Shown in pieces: positions 1 through 11,300 of a stretch of 64,000 nt of DNA. The DNA is taken from NCBI GenBank assembly GCA_002118135.1, contig BDIU01000131.1, positions 62,001 through 126,000 on the forward strand, read 5' to 3'. A model generated the notes under the pieces. That model saw nothing but the letters and a program-made list of their open reading frames with translations. It searched no databases and was not told the origin of the DNA. The DNA comes from Trebouxia sp. TZW2008. Taxonomy: Eukaryota > Chlorophyta > Trebouxiophyceae > Trebouxiales > Trebouxiaceae. How positions within the stretch are numbered: position 1 is the stretch's first letter; the number at the start of each line of letters is the position of its first letter. Both the position numbers and the translations under genes were made by a program.

Positions 1-834
1 TGGGCATAAGAGTATCTGTGACACCACTTACACCTGAGCTGATGCATGTGCCGCACAATTCTGCACAGAACATAGAGTTTACAGTTTCTGTTGCTGCTGT
101 GTATGCTGTATCAGCTGCTGCAACATCCCACCAGATTGCCACCAAAAGTTGCCTTTCTGCATTTCTGATGCAATGGCAGTTTCAGATGTGCTGCAGTTGT
201 TTTGCCGCAGTAGAGACTACGGTCCATGCGCTTGACATTGAGGCTCATGTCACTGACATCAAAACCTCTGCAAGCAATAAATGCATCAAAGGCAGGTCTA
301 CAACGCTAGCACAGTGAACGATTTATCCTCAGACAAGATGGGAGCTGGGCTTTCTGCTGCTGTTTGTTATACTATATTTCTGTAACTGATTGACTCTCCA
401 AGCTATGATCTGGGCGTAATCTAGCTCTACATTGTTCGTGATTTGTAGCCCGGCGTCATGGCATCTCACTGATCTTCAAAACTTTGGCTGACGTCAAAAT
501 AGTAGCCTCCAATGTCAGCAAAGCTTGGTGGCACCTGCATAACAGTAAAACAGCTTGTTGAAAGAACTTCACATTGCACTGATCCTGCTGGCAGTCTGCG
601 TCACACTCTCACATGCTATAACACAAGCAAAACAAAAACATGTCACAGCATACAATCATGCAAAAGCTATGGTATATGGTCATGTTGAATGCATGCAGAG
701 CATTGCTGCACAACAGCACTTTCAAGCTAGACATGTCCTCGTCAACAAGAACGTGAAGGCATACAAGCTGACTACTTCACAAGAGCAATCAAAATTGGTG
801 CAACCTTTACCGGCGTGAAAGGCACAGCGAGCTT
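1..834. other. 3' flank of the coiled-coil gene, no gene seen
   Basis: No exon with convincing splice signals or recognisable protein is visible. The open frames here are short and of ordinary TGCA-rich non-coding composition. A minus-strand TGTAA (plus-strand TTACA, 79-83) is the nearest green-algal-type poly(A) signal to the stop at 835. It lies about 750 bases away, so it is only a weak candidate. Confidence 0.4.
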
Positions 835-3800
835 TCAGCGTTTAGCTCCCACCGGCGTCTGCACGTTCGCGGCCTTGGCGTCGAACTCAGTGCCGGTGTT
901 GTCAGCGTTCACTTCGGGTGTTTTCAAAGCTGGCGACTCGGCAGGCAGCACAGCCTCTGACTTCGGCTTTTTGGCTTTGCCCTGTGAGCTTTGTGCAGCG
1001 CTAGCTTTCACTTTTTTGCCGGCTTTTGCACCAGGCTTGCCGGCTTTCGCAGCAAGCTTTGGTCCATCCTGCTTGCCGAAGCCTTGAGACTTGCCACCAC
1101 CGCCAGCAGCCTGTACACAGATAGCAAGCTGTTAGCCAAGTCATACTTGCTTTCACCACACTGCTATACGAAAAGACAACAGTGCAGATTAGCTTGCCTT
1201 ACACAGCAAAGAAACACTTGGTCAACACATGATGATTTTGGAGTCACACGCTGAGAGCATACAAGGTTTGTCATGGCTTCACGTTGTTGTGTCAAGCTGC
1301 TTGAGTGGTGATATCTTGCCCAGCTTAAAGATCTTTTGACAAGATACAACAAAACAGTCAAGACGTACGACAAGCATTCTCAATCAACACATGAACAGCA
1401 CAGATATAAATGTATGTGTCCAGGGAAAAGTGAAGAAAATAGTAGAACAGTCGAGGAACCTGTATGATCAGCACAATGAAAGCACAGGTGATTGTCTACA
1501 CGCAGATGTCTCACCTTGCTCTTCATAGCCTCATACTGTTGCGTCAAGCTGCTCAAGCGATTCTCTGCTGCCTGGCGAGCGCTGACTTCTGCATCTTGGA
1601 CCTCTGCCAGCTGCAGCTGCAGTTTGGAAACCACATCTTCTGCATCAATTCTTGCTGTGCGCTCCTCTTCCAGATTCTTCCTTGCCCTGCGTGGACAATA
1701 TGTCATCCAGACAAAAATCATACTAATAGCACTGAAGATAAGATGAACATCGAGACCAGAGACATTGACAGTAGGGCTGGCATATACAACATTTCCCAGT
1801 ATCAGATGCGTATATACGCAGTATAATACGCCGTATGATACGCTTTTGTCTACTCATACAAACCGTAGAAGGGGTCAAGTACAGCCAAAATGGCCTCATG
1901 TACGGCGTATTATACGCTGTATTTCTGCGGCTACGTAGAACCAGACAAAGCGCAGATGCCAGCCCTAATTGACAGTGACAGTGACAACAATGGCAATCAT
2001 CACAGTAGTTGATAGTAAGGTCGACAATCTAGAACAGGTGCTCGATGTGTGTAGCTCGAGTCCTTTCTTGCCGGAGCTGCTTGTTTTGAGCAGAACGGTA
2101 CAGGCTGTTGATGTTCACTGTTGCTCTGCAGGATATGACCCTGTTGCAAACATAATCAGTGTACTGTATGTGCCTTGTAGATTGATTTGTAAGTGCTGAT
2201 GCCTGTGTTGCTTGGAGCTACGCACCTTCAGACGATACTCAGGCAAGCTGCTTGGAAAGCAGGTACATTTGCTGCTCATATCTTAAAGCTGAAAACAACA
2301 ATGGCGTAAGTGAAAGGCATGTCGGATGCCAAGTTTATCATTGACTATCAGCTGCATGAACAAATTGGCATCCAACCTGCTTTCCTGCTACGCCAGTGTT
2401 AGCTTCAGCTCAAGCACATCAGCTGTAGTACAAATGCCCAAGAACTGTTCTACTGCTGATCATGACCAGAAAAATAGAAACATTATAGTATATTCACATG
2501 TATGACGCTTTCCAGCAAAGATGCTAGGAGTGTGGCATCATATTGTACCAGCGGTAGAACAAACACCTGTGCCTCACACTCAGCACCTGTTCTGGAAAGC
2601 ATCACATATGTTTATATATTGAAATGTATCTATTCTTTTGTGCTCTACCTCTGCAGCTTCCTGGATGGGTTGGTGAGTGGTGAGTCAGTGTGTTGACCCT
2701 GCTATACAAATGTTGCTCTGATTGTCATTGGTCATTTGGCATTGTGTGGGTGTTACCTTTCTGCAGCTTCTTGTGCATCTGCCATATCGTTCTGCACCAA
2801 CTCAATCGCGCTGTGTAGCTTCTCCACAGCTGCTAGGGCATCATCTCTGTCAAACGCGACAGCCTGCAGCTCCTGCTGAGCCTACACAGCACAGCATGAC
2901 ATTCATGATTCAATTCAAAATGGTGGATTGAAACTCAGACTGCAAAATTAGCTCTAGGAACACTGCTGCCAGGGCTTTATCTCTGTCAAAAGCAACAGTT
3001 TGCAGCTCCTGCTGAGCCTACACAGCAATCTCCAACATTCAACCAAAATTGGTGAATTGAAAAACAGACTGCTAGCTTAGCTTGAGAATCACAATTGCCA
3101 GGGCTTAATATCTGTCAAAACTGACGGTGAGCAGCAGCAGTGACACAAAGTAGGTCAGAGTGCCAAAAAAGAATTGTGGCTGCGACAAGGCCCATGAAAG
3201 CAAAAATGCAGAGACTGCACAGCGTAGCAGCCACTGTCTTGATCGTGCTAAAGCACCAGCATTGAGACTTAGTGTTCTTCTGACTCGACAATTAGTATCG
3301 TGCTCAAGCGTAAGTTAGCCTTTGAACCCACAGATGCTGCAGAGCAGAGCTGTGGGTTCAAAGGCTAACTTAGTTGACGTAAGCATGGCAGAGCTTAAAT
3401 TAGCAGCAGGGACGCAAGCAGCACAGCATGAAAAGGTTTGAAGAGCAAAACAGAGCCTGGCTACAATGAGCAGGGCATTGTAGGGCTGGGCAGTGCAGGC
3501 AGAGCAAGGCACGGCAAGCTGAGGCATTTTGCAGCGAAGCAAGTCAGTGCGGTGCAGGGCAGGACAGAGCAGAGCAAGGCAGGGCGGGGCATCATTTGAG
3601 CAGGCAGAACAGGCAAGACGGGCAGGGCAGGGCAGGGCAGGGCAGGGCAGAGCAGGGCAGGGCGGGGCAGAACAGGCAAGGCGTAAAGGGCAGGGCAGGG
3701 CAGGGCAAGGCGATTTCATTACCTTTTTGACTTCTTGTTGAGTGTTGACACTTATTGATTGGGCACTACAGGCAGGACAGGGCAGGGCAGCACTGTACAA

Positions 3801-6350
3801 TGCATTGAAGGGTAGGATAATGCAGAGCAGTCCCATTACCTTGTCAGATTCTTGCTGAGCATTGAAGACCTGCTGGCTCAACTCACTGCACTGCGTCTTC
3901 ATCAAGGCAAGGCATCATGGACCAGGACAGTGCAGGGTAGGGCATGTTTTGACAGGGCAAGGCAGATTATGACAGGGCAGGGCGAGGCACTTCGTGGCCT
4001 GGCAGGGCACAAATGGCAGGGCAGGGCAGGGCAGTTTCAATACCTTGTCAGCTTCTTGCTGTGCGTTGAAGACCTGCTGGTTCAGCTCGTTGCGTTGCTT
4101 GTCTAAGTCTCCTGTGAGTGACTTGTTCTTCTGCTCTAGCTGTGCCTGGATGCGCTTCAAGTTGTCTGCTGTCTTCTGAATCTGCATGTGCACAAAATAT
4201 GTCTCGAAATGTGCATAGATTCAGAATCTCATGTTGAAGACCTGCTGGCTCAGCTCGTTGCGCTGTTTCTGGATGTCCCCTGTCAGCGACTTGTTCTTCT
4301 GCTCTAGTTGTGCTTGGATGCGCTTCAGATGGTCTGCTGTCTTCAATTTTGCATGTGCACAAAAATTTTGCACTTGTTGACATGCGCATCAGCTCAACCT
4401 GTTATAATGACGGCGTTTGAAAGCAGCTCTTTGCTTGCTGCACGACAAAACAAGATATAGCTGCTCATGCACTGAGCAGACAGCAACGGCTTCTACAGAT
4501 GAATTAGACAGAAGAGTCAGACAAATACAATAGGGTTGATAGAGTCTCCTAAATACAACACCCTAGACTTTTGACAGAGTTGACAAATTCCAGAGCAACT
4601 TGACATGCATTGACTGTCAGCCTGAAAAGCATTAAGGCGTACCTGGTCTGACCTAGACTGCTCATGCTCCAGTTGATCTCCAACTGATTCATGCTCACCC
4701 CACAGAAAGGCCCGATGACGCTTATGACAGGATCACACGCGCTACGCTCTGACACAAACTCTTTACTCCAACATTTGAGTTGATGACATTGAGGCGTACC
4801 TGGTTGGACCTAGATTGCTCCTGCTCCAGCTGATCTCCCACTGACTCATACTCACCCCTCAGATATGCCACCTGCTCCTTCAACTCAGCACCTGCACATT
4901 GCATGATCATGATCTCCATGTTTCATCAGTATGCCGTTTGACTTCCAACAGCAAGCATCAGACTATCAAAAATAATATTAGGTAAAGTGGGTTCCTAAGA
5001 ACAGATGATGATGTGAGTCCATGGCATTCAATCAAACAACTTGCATTTGCAACTTCAAAATTTGCTGTGAGAATGAGTGACATGAGCTTGAAAGTTGCAA
5101 AGAGTTTCATGCAGTGGACCTGAGGTCCTCTTGTCGCTGAGCTGCTTATTGGCGCTTGCACACGCAAGCCTTGCATGACCAATTCATGCAGTACGGCTTC
5201 AGGCAAACGCACAACATCGCAGCAACACATTGTCTAAGTCAGAAAGATTAGAGACCACAAATGTCATTGCAAGCATCAGAGTGTACCTGAGGTCCTCTCC
5301 TTGCTCAGCTGCTCATTGGCACTTGCAAGGCTTGAGTTGATCTCAGACAGCTGAGTCTTGAGCTGCTCAGCTTCCTGCCTGGCTGCAGTGCTAGTCAGCA
5401 CCTGAAAGCACACGAAATCTATGTCAAGCATTGCAAATGCACTGCACAGAAAGGATCTTGAGGTCTTTGAGCCCGCTGATTGGGCCCATTGCACCTGGCA
5501 TCAAAGAAAGCTAAACCCTTTACTCATGTTAACTCAGCGTGTTCACAGACAAGTTAGTTTTGAGCTGCTCAGCTTCCTGCCTGGCTGCTGTGCTAGTCAC
5601 CACCTGAAGAAGAACAGGAAATGTCAAGCTTAAAAAACATGCACAGCAACAGGAAAAATCTGTGGGTCTCTGAATTAGCTGACCAGGCATCACTGCATTT
5701 GGTGTGACAGATGGTTGCAATGGTTTGGCTCTACAAACAGCTTGATAAGTAACTGTGCTTGACTGTTTGTTCTTCCTGCTTGGTTGGATTGGACTGGGGC
5801 TTCACTGTTTGTTCTTCCTGGTTGCTTGATATGGAATGAGAAATCAATCAGGTAACAGTGGCAGAAAAGAATGACCACTCTCAGCTTTTAATCATGTGTT
5901 GAATAACATGCAGAATGATTACAGCACCACATGGGTTCAGGCAGATCAGGTTTTAGTCCAAATTTGCTGGCGCATCTTACATCTCAAGTCATGCCTACTG
6001 AAATCGCCCTGCTACAGCACTCACATTGGGCCTAGTTCCCCAAGCACCCTCAATTCAGCAAGATTGAGAGTACTCAGGAAGTTGAATTTTGACGAGAAGC
6101 AGAGAGCAGGAAGATGTAGTGAGTCAGTTTGACCCAGAAGTGCAGACTTGAGAAACGATAAAAAAGAAGGGAAAGTAGAACTCGCCTCTGAGTCAAGCCT
6201 CTTCTGAGTCTCCTCAGATGTCTTCCTCAGCGCAGCCACCTCTGAGCGCAGATTCTGTGACTCGGCCTGAGTCGCCTCAAGGTCTGTCTTGAGTCTGTCC
6301 ACCTCGCCTGCTCTGGCCACAAGCTCAGCTGCCATCACTTGCATCTGGCT
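835..6350 (-). CDS. Coiled-coil protein with basic Ala/Lys-rich tail; separate gene or 3' continuation of the locus at 8.1-21.7 kb
   Basis: Seven exons join with matching phases: 6350-6186, 5401-5287, 4891-4800, 4181-4044, 2881-2757, 1680-1515, 1110-835 (about 358 residues, stop TGA at 835-837). The first six exons encode uninterrupted heptad-type coiled coil, for example around KERTSGAELKEQVAYLRGEY and EAAERKNLEEERTARI, where both junctions are restored across introns. The last exon is different: Gly/Lys/Ala-rich, low-complexity and basic (KAGKPGAKAGKKVKASAAQ), so probably a disordered nucleic-acid-binding or anchoring tail. The donor after the first exon is GC rather than GT (6185-6184, context GAG|GCGAGT). 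It is the only site that keeps phase. No start codon with a good donor was found between 6.35 and 8.1 kb. The first exon enters in phase 0, exactly as the exon ending at 8752 leaves. I therefore infer an alternative 3' half of the upstream gene, but two genes remain possible. Function unknown. Confidence 0.65.
1262..1310 (-). repeat. Decayed copy of the 3' end of exon 1680-1515
   Basis: The minus strand repeats the SSLTQQYEAMKSK coding end of the exon (here SLTQQREAMTN), about 235 bases downstream of it inside the next intron. It has mismatches and no usable donor. It is part of the locus-wide set of exon echoes. Confidence 0.6.
1772..1967. mobile_element. hAT-type MITE, 196 bp, with intact 8-bp target site duplication
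   Basis: Seen directly: perfect 12-bp terminal inverted repeats, TAGGGCTGGCAT at 1772-1783 and its reverse complement at 1956-1967. They are flanked by the identical 8-mer ATTGACAG at 1764-1771 and 1968-1975. Inside lies a second, longer palindrome: TATAATACGCCGTA near 1821-1834 and its complement near 1901-1915. An 8-bp duplication with a TAGGG-type terminus is characteristic of the hAT superfamily. There is no coding capacity, so the element is non-autonomous. It lies in the intron between exons 2881-2757 and 1680-1515. The intact duplication suggests a fairly recent insertion. Confidence 0.85.
2640..3140 (-). repeat. Exon echoes of 2881-2757 on both sides of the exon
   Basis: The 5' part of the exon (AQQELQ, DRDDALAAV) recurs upstream at 2958-3026, still preceded by an acceptor-like TGTAG, and again, weaker, at 3090-3140. 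The 3' edge of the exon with its donor recurs downstream near 2645-2665. Spacing of the upstream copies is about 120-145 bases. The copies carry stops or lost splice sites and are best read as decayed tandem duplications. Confidence 0.65.
3480..4036. repeat. (GGGCA)n pentanucleotide array interleaved with exon echoes
   Basis: Long runs of the pentamer GGGCA (C-rich on the coding strand) occupy about 3480-3720, 3770-3800 and 3935-4036. Between them lie decayed copies of the 3' end of exon 4181-4044 with its donor, at about 3835-3905 (SQQVFNAQQESDK) and 3712-3755 (TQQEVKK). Each is followed by pentamer sequence. The true exon has the same arrangement (donor, then pentamers), so exon edge and pentamer array seem to have been duplicated as one unit. 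Confidence 0.75.
4225..4345 (-). repeat. Nearly complete decayed copy of exon 4181-4044
   Basis: The minus strand encodes a close relative of the true exon (LKRIQAQLEQKNKSLTGD is shared) but lacks a donor at the corresponding end and runs into non-homologous sequence. It lies immediately upstream of the true exon. It could be used as an exon only with a different donor; I read it as a pseudo-exon. Confidence 0.6.
4630..4703 (-). repeat. Decayed copy of the 3' half of exon 4891-4800
   Basis: Plus-strand text at 4638-4703 matches 4796-4860 with scattered substitutions, including the donor region (gcgtac before ctggt). It lies in the downstream intron, about 160 bases from the original. Confidence 0.6.
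5115..5604 (-). repeat. Echoes of both edges of exon 5401-5287
   Basis: The 5' edge (TSTAARQEAEQLKT with acceptor) is repeated at 5555-5604. The 3' edge with donor is repeated at 5115-5172. The original exon lies between them. Neither copy forms a complete exon. Confidence 0.65.
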
Positions 6351-6464
6351 CTGCAAAATTGCAACACAGAGATGCTGACCATTGTTCTTTGTTTTTTGTC
6401 TTCTCTGATTTGTTTTTGCTGTTTTCTTTGCAACAGCAAGTCAAAGATGATATTGTGTGCCATG

Positions 6465-6725
6465 AGTATATCCACCTCGCCTGCCTGTGCCACAAGCTCT
6501 GCCGCCAAGAATTGCATCTGACTCTGCAGGAATGCAAGCAAAAGATATGGAAAACCACAGCAAATGTATACTGACTGGTTTCAGAGGAAACCTCTGGGTC
6601 TGGAAAAGATGAAATGCAAAATTCAGATGCAGGCAAAAACTTGTCAGCTGGTGCCAAGAGAGGCAACTTGCAGGCCTTTTCTGCCTGCCCCTTTCAAAAG
6701 CTCAGCTGCCATCGTTTGAATCTGA
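6465..6725 (-). repeat. Two decayed copies of the 5' end of exon 6350-6186
   Basis: The region coding AAELVARAGEVD, with its acceptor, recurs at 6465-6535 (AAELVAQAGEVD) and more weakly at 6690-6725. Spacing is about 185-190 bases, upstream of the true exon. Confidence 0.65.
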
Positions 6726-7483
6726 CATGGTAATTGTTCCACAGCAAGATCAGAACGCTGGACAGCAGGCTGCTGCTGGTTTTCACATTGAGCATTTGGC
6801 TGTGCAGAAGAGCCTCAGCAAGAAGAGCAAGCAGGAGACAAGTTCAGATTTAGAGGACATAAGGGAAAGCATTTGCACGCAGTATTTGTTCACTGTCACC
6901 CTGCATGATCTTGCCATGAGAAGAGCAAGAGAACATGCGACACACCCATCCCCAGAGCCTGACAGATGTAGGTTGACAGTATGCGGTCTTTTCTCTGACA
7001 TCATAAGACAGCCAGAGTGCAAAGCAGATGAAGCGCGCTCATTCCTGATTGTCACACAGGCAGTAGGAGTGCCACAGAAGAAGAAATGCATGCAAAATTT
7101 GGCAAGGCAGGGGGGGAAAGTATCAGTGTGATGTGGCATGATCACATGTGTGAATGAGGGAGCAGCCTGAAACAGGTGAGGAACCAGTTTGCTCATTCCT
7201 GCTTACAGCAAAGGGGTAACTATTTCAACAGCAGATAAGCTGTGCTTTGCAGCATAGGCCAGCTTCAAATTCATCACAGGCAGTATGGTCTGATGGACTG
7301 CTACTACATGGTCGTGCCTACTGCTTTCTACATCTTGATCTTGCTGATTATATCTTCTGCCTACCTGGTAGTTTGCTAAAAGGGGCAAAACATCTAAGCA
7401 AGGGCTGAGACTGATTGCTTTCTTGCCACAACCCTGTACCTAGCCCAGAACCCAAACGAGGATCTTGCTTGATTTGACTACAC

Positions 7484-8060
7484 TTATCTGCTCATCTGAC
7501 TGAAGCTTGGCTGCTACCAGAAACATCCGCTCATTGGACTACACTATGTAAAAGTGGCTGTATAATACACTGCTGTGATCTGACTCTGCATATCAACATT
7601 TTGATTTGCTAGTACAGCTCAGGCTTGATCAAGAAATCTGCACATTGTACAAATGCAAAGTTCCCTGGTACTACAGCTGCATGTCAGCTCTTCATGCTTG
7701 TACATCTTGAATGTAACGATTGAAATCTGCTCATCTGACTATGTACTGCAAAAGTGGCTATCTACTACAGCTGCTGTGGTCTGACTCTGAATCTCAGCAT
7801 GTCTTGACTGCTAGTACAGCTCGGGATTAATCAACAACATCTGCTCATGCCAGGAATGCAAAGCTCCCCACTACTACAGCTGGAAGTCAGCCCTTCTCAC
7901 TGCTTCTACAAGTTGGGCTGGATATTCAGATTTGCTCATCTGATCCAAGCAAATCGAAAAGGCAAAAAATGCAAAAAAGGCTATCTACTGCAACAGCTCT
8001 GATCTAACTTTTCTGCATAATGCTAACTGCAAATACAGCTTTAGCGTGCTGTTTCACTCA
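7484..8060. repeat. Tandem repeat of about 225 bp, two full copies and a partial third
   Basis: The order of motifs CTGCTCATCTGAC, AAAAGTGGCT, CTGCTGTG(A/G)TCTGACTCTG, GCTAGTACAGCTC and ACTACAGCTG is repeated from about 7484 and again from about 7722. A shortened third copy begins about 7935. The block follows the AT-hook stop codon. It has no recognisable coding content and no match to the adjacent exons, so unlike the other local repeats it is not obviously an exon echo. Confidence 0.7.
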
Positions 8061-8138
8061 TACAGTGGGCAGAAGCCGACGATGTTGTGATGTGGTTATG
8101 CGCATAGCCAATTGCTAGTGCTGCAAAAACATGCTGCT

Positions 8139-8345
8139 TCACTCAGGCAATGGGTTCTTTCTGGGGCGGCCCCTCTTCTTCTTTGGTGCATCAGGGTCAA
8201 CTGCTTTCTTCGTCCTCTTCTTGGGAGGATCAACAGCAGTTGGTGCATCAGACTCAAGCATGAGGGTGGCGCTATTGGCTGTCTTGACTTTTCTAGTTGG
8301 AGTCTTTTTCTTGGTTTGGGTCTCAGCAAGAACGCCTTGAATTTC
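8139..8345 (-). other. AT-hook last exon (possible alternative terminal exon)
   Basis: After the acceptor at 8346 the frame runs 68 codons to TGA. It contains two basic clusters (PPKKRTKKA and KKKRGRPRK). The second has the AT-hook core GRP flanked by Arg/Lys, which binds the minor groove of AT-rich DNA. A decayed copy of its 5' edge lies at about 8395-8450. Because the exon before it ends in phase 0, skipping this exon would join cleanly to the block at 6350, so two different C-termini are possible from one locus. Confidence 0.65.
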
Positions 8346-11300
8346 CTGAAACAGATGACAAACCAGACGTCATGGCGTTGTGTCAGAAGACTAGGGGGAT
8401 GCATCAGGGGGCTAGTCTCATGCCACAATGCCATGCTGTCTTGAATGCCCTGTGTCAGAACGGTTGCTTTCACAAAACATGATTTTTGGAGGGAAATGGG
8501 GCCGATGCAAAAGAGGGGGTTGTTGGCGCGGGGGGAAGGGGTGGGCAAGGGGTGGGCAAGGGTGAGGGGGCTGCAGACGGGGGGGGGGGCAGGGCTGGGG
8601 AAAACACCAATTTGACCCTGTTACGCTCAGCGTCCGGAGCCTCTCTACTTATATTTGACCTGAGATCAGCAGCTGCATCAACAACTCAAGGGGGAAAGGT
8701 GAGAAAGGGCATCGGGTTGGGGAGGGTGGGTGTTTGCATTGCAAAGCTCACCTCCACTGACTTGACTTTGTTTCTCTCCGCTTCCAAGGCCTCTTTAGTC
8801 AGATTCAGCTCTGTGTCAGCAGCTGCCCGCTCAGCTGCTGCTGCCTCAGCATCCTTCTGAGCCTTGAGTGCCATCTCGGCTGTCTGCTCCTTCAATCGCG
8901 TCATGGCTTCCCTCATAGTGACGCGCTCTTTGCCCATCTGCAGAAACAGCTTGTCTTGTGAGTCAGAACAGAGCAACACAACATACAGTACCATTTGCCA
9001 AGACGACCACTTCCTCGCTGATATCATGAGCATTCTGACAGCAAGAAACACAGTTCAGCCCAAATGTTAGGCTGTGTCTGTCTGCTCTGCTTCACCCTAG
9101 TCATGGCTTCCCTTATAGTGACGCGCTCTCCTTGCCCATCTGTGGCAATAGTTGATATCAGTCATACTGAGAGAGAGTGCTTTGCAGTACAGCAGTTTCA
9201 ACAGTCACAACATGAGCTTGTGAAGAGAGTTGTACTATCCAGCACACACGCTAGGTTGTGGTTGTCTGCTCCTTCAGCCTAGTTGTAGAATCCTTGTAGA
9301 ATCCTTGATGGTGATGCGCACCTTGCCCATCTGCAGCAACAGCTTCCCATGTGAGTCATCATAGCTCTGTGTCAGCAGCTGCTGGCTCAGCTGCCGCTGC
9401 CTCGACGTCCGTCTGAGCTGTGAGCGCCATCTTGGCCGTCTGCTCTTTCAATTGAGTCATAGCTTCAATAATGCTGACGCGCTCCTTGTGCATCTGCAAT
9501 GGCAATGTCTCAAACTGAAAAGTGTTGAGGGAGATGATTATAGTGTGTTTACATTCAATGTACTTTCAGAGACCCAACAGGGGGGCCACAGGACACAGTT
9601 GGAAATGTACCAAAGACCCAGTGTAGGCCCATACTGACTGTCTCTACTGTAGCTGGTTATCACAAAGTCACAGCAAAATTCATGACACGCTTATGTTTTG
9701 AGTCTAAACGCTGAGTAGTGGCTTTGACAAAGAGCGCGTTACAGAGCGCCTTGGCTACACATGCTGGGTGTGCATGGCCCAACAAACACAAAGTCAGCCG
9801 TGTGTCAAGCTGGCATCTTGATGTCACATACAATGCCACCAGTGAGTGAACCTGAGCATTAAACATTGCTGGTGGCTATGCTTATGAGATCACGAATAAT
9901 TGGCTTGATGACGCAATGGCTTTGTGAACAGATTTGCTGAGCCCGGCAACATGCTTTACGGAAGCAGCACTCAACATTGTGGAGCTGACTTTCTGACTGA
10001 GCTGAACATCAGCTCATACACAACTCTTATATGGGCATGGTAGTCACGTACTGGTGGTGAAGTTTTGTCATGCCGATCAAAACAATCCATGCATTGTATC
10101 TGAGACATTCACTCCTTTGGCAGATGGTGCAATAGGTCTTGTGAATCAGTTGCTAAAGATCATTGCCAAGCAACAAGTAGGGCTTAGAAGAAAGTCGGTC
10201 AAGGTGCCTATCTCAGCATGACCTGTTCGTCAACTGCATGAGCAAAATGCACTCAGCTGTCAAACTCTGGGGAGCTTTGATGAGTGGCACCTCTGCACAG
10301 CTAATTGAGCTACACCAACTGGCAAGTAATGTGCAGACCCACCATTCCAATGTCAATCACAGCTGTTGTGATGCTGGAGTGATTGATCATAGAGTAGGAA
10401 CGTGCAGACCCACCGTCTGAATGTTGGTGTCCTGTGTCTGAAGGTTCTTCTTGACTTCCTCAAGTTCCTGCTCCAGGGTCTTGGAGCTGCCTGTGAGCTC
10501 CTTGATCTGCTCGTCCTGCTCCTCCAAAGTCTGCAGAATGACATTCAAACGTCAGCACATCAAGTCTGCGCCCTGCGCAGCAGAATTTGTGACATTTCCG
10601 AAGCCTCAGCTCAGACCTTTGGCAAATCAGATGCATGAATGGTTGGCACAATGCAAACACGTTTCTCAGACTGCTCCTGTGTGATGAGACAGTTTCCCTC
10701 TGCATCCCAACTTGCTGTGCAACAGCACAAGACAAACTCCTGGTGGTGGCCACATCACCGAAAGACAAGTACCGTCAAGCAAGCTCAGGGACAAGCAGCT
10801 TTGGCAACCAGGTTGTGCACCTGTGTCAGTCCCTGTTTCTCTGTGTCAAGAGTTGTGCGGCTGTCCAGAGCCGCCTGTAGCTCGCCCTTCAGAAGCTCGC
10901 TGTCGTTGCCGAGGCGTTCGGCGAACTCCTGCTGCTTGGCAAGCGCGTCGTTCGCCTCCTTCAGCAGTCGCTGCAGCTCCTTGGTCTCGGCAGCTGCGGC
11001 CCACCTGGCGGCCTTCTCGGCTTCAGTAGCTTCCGCCGAAGCGGCGGCCTCCTTCCTCATCGCCTCGGTCTGCACTTGACACAGCATGCTTGCAAAGACG
11101 GCATGACCTACTCTTTCTGTATGATTGTCTGCCACGATGATTGTACAAGAAATTTCAAAGCAAGGCTGTCAACAAGCACAAGCTTGCAGTGTTGCTCCTT
11201 CAAGGTGTCCAAGGTATGAAAAGGCTAGGCCGCCTCATGAGTCAGACCCACATACTACAGCATTCTCCATGACTGCTTGCTGGTGCGACATTGGTGCACA

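Noticed and set aside
2215..2285. Possible exon between 2881-2757 and 1680-1515 (MYLLSKQLPEYRLK-like)
   Set aside because: It has a stop or frameshift in the required phase, and the two flanking exons already join exactly (AG|G, restoring AERKNLEEER).
6727..7196. Overlapping open frames of 134 (plus) and 137 (minus) codons
   Set aside because: They overlap on opposite strands, show no domain or biased composition and have no good splice context. Neither gives a start for the downstream coiled-coil block.
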